Assembly (NCBI GenBank): GCA_024742475.1
Contig: JANSYI010000003.1
Location: 124,001 to 188,000 of the forward strand
Length of the DNA: 64,000 nucleotides
Origin: a bacterium
GTDB taxonomy: Bacteria; Myxococcota_A; Polyangia; Nannocystales; Nannocystaceae
Reading direction: 5' to 3'
The position numbers were made by a program, and so were the translations under genes. A model generated the notes under the pieces. That model had not been told where the DNA came from, did not search any database, and saw nothing but the letters and a program-made list of their open reading frames with translations. Positions within the stretch are counted from its first letter, which is position 1, and the number at the start of each line of letters is the position of its first letter. This document shows positions 63,508 to 64,000 of the stretch, piece by piece.

Positions 63508-63903
63508 GTGTCCGAAGAGATGCTGCCCGAAGAGCCCTGGTTGGTCGCGATCCGCCGGATGGCCATGCCCGCCGACACCAACGCGCACGGCACGATCTTC
63601 GGCGGGCTGATCCTCAGCCTGATCGATCAGGCCGGCGCGATTGCGGCGCAGAGCAAGGGCGCCAGCAAGGTCGTGACCGTCGCGATGGACAAGATCGTCT
63701 TCCATGAGCCGGTCCACGTGGGTGACCTCATCACCTGCCACGCGGCGATTCAAGAGCGTGGGCGAACCTCGATGACGGTGTGCGTGAAGGTCGAGGCAGA
63801 GGCGCCCAGCTCGCTCGCCAAGGACATCGAGCCGCGCCAGGTGACGCAGGCCGAGGTCGTCTACGTGCAGGTCGACGACCACGGGCGCCCGCTGCCGCTC
63901 TAG
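63508..63903 (+). CDS. Acyl-CoA thioesterase, hotdog fold (YciA-like)
   Basis: A 131-residue enzyme that would hydrolyse acyl-CoA to free acid and CoA. The hotdog signature is MPADTNAHGTIFGGLILSLI, with the catalytic Asp/Asn-His region, followed by DQAGAIAAQSKGASKVVTVA and KIVFHEPVHVGDLITCHA. The length is typical of YciA-type thioesterases. GTG 63508 was chosen over TTG 63481 because of TACGGT 7 bases upstream and the family N-terminus. It is convergent with a gene entering from the right. Confidence 0.9.
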   Translation: MSEEMLPEEPWLVAIRRMAMPADTNAHGTIFGGLILSLIDQAGAIAAQSKGASKVVTVAMDKIVFHEPVHVGDLITCHAAIQERGRTSMTVCVKVEAEAPSSLAKDIEPRQVTQAEVVYVQVDDHGRPLPL

Positions 63904-63914
63904 CAGCCTGCTAG
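63900..63914. terminator. Palindrome that spans the stop codons of two convergent genes
   Basis: CTAGCAG (63900-63906) and CTGCTAG (63908-63914) are perfect inverted arms around one base. The left arm contains the TAG of the thioesterase and the right arm the TAG of the minus-strand frame. The single-base centre makes it a short stem only. Confidence 0.4.
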
Positions 63915-64000
63915 AACCCGTCGCGGATGCGTGAGATCGTCTCCGCCGTGGACCCGCGTACGTACCGGAGTCTCCTGGTCCCGGTCGCGGGGCGGATGGA
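63911..64000 (-). CDS. C-terminal end of an unidentified convergent gene
   Basis: The minus strand is open from the window edge to a TAG at 63911-63913. It encodes about 29 residues ending in TAETISRIRDGF. The codon choice and a natural-looking charged C-terminus suggest a real gene; there is too little to name it. The opposite strand has a possible GTG at 63948, which I consider less likely. Confidence 0.35.
   Translation of the reverse strand, partial: SIRPATGTRRLRYVRGSTAETISRIRDGF

Noticed and set aside
63948..64000. GTG-initiated plus-strand frame at the right edge
   Set aside because: Only about 17 codons are visible, and the minus-strand frame has a more natural C-terminus that shares a palindromic stop with the thioesterase.

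Overview
The window reads as chromosomal DNA of a high-GC myxobacterium, most likely of the Nannocystineae (relatives of Plesiocystis, Enhygromyxa and Nannocystis). This rests on family resemblance, not on a search. The pointers are an MXAN_5187-type protein, DUF4388 and TPR-linked Ser/Thr kinase proteins, an ECF-sigma/TPR membrane protein/beta-barrel module, and secreted lipoproteins built from cysteine-rich repeats of the type CDDGVQNGDETDVDCGG. No rRNA, tRNA, CRISPR array, insertion sequence, integrase or phage gene was seen.

Layout. 1-2295: the start of a PilZ gene, divergent from a murein-recycling ligase (mpl) that carries an extra C-terminal acetyltransferase domain. 2543-11803: a tight respiratory operon nuoE-F-J-K-L-M-N, lacking nuoA-D and nuoG-H-I. 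11899-16851: a PaaZ/BoxD-type aldehyde dehydrogenase, then a barrel protein, an ECF sigma factor, a TPR membrane protein and a seven-repeat cysteine-rich protein. 16915-28200: a fused isopropylmalate dehydratase with reversed domain order, a Bax-inhibitor-1 protein, a single-chain glycine decarboxylase, a lipid kinase/lipoprotein pair and an S46 dipeptidyl-peptidase. 28313-34542: glnE with a DUF4388 protein, and a GlmU that consists only of its uridylyltransferase half. 34562-40062: a DivK-like receiver, then an envelope/signalling operon (BamA-like protein, DUF4390, NtrY-like kinase), an alpha/beta hydrolase and a bacterial homologue of the eukaryotic N-terminal glutamine amidase NTAQ1. 40072-44988: two paralogous thrombospondin-like lipoproteins. 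45133-57235: tsaB-rseP, an MXAN_5187-type protein, a PA14 lipoprotein, bioA, a Ser/Thr kinase, cstA and an EGF/LDLa-like lipoprotein.

57428-63494 is the strongest candidate for an undescribed system. It is a compact five-gene signalling operon: a winged-helix protein, a small helical protein with an H-box-like segment, a sigma-54-type AAA+ response regulator, a histidine kinase with a large periplasmic TPR sensor, and a lone receiver. Both receivers carry the same extra segment of roughly 27 residues directly after the phospho-accepting Asp, and both lack the usual beta-5 Lys-Pro. A hotdog thioesterase and the end of a convergent gene close the window.

A feature running through the window is a TA-N3-T hexamer 5-9 bases upstream of the start codon of many first genes, which suggests leaderless or nearly leaderless mRNAs. 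It was used to help choose several starts.
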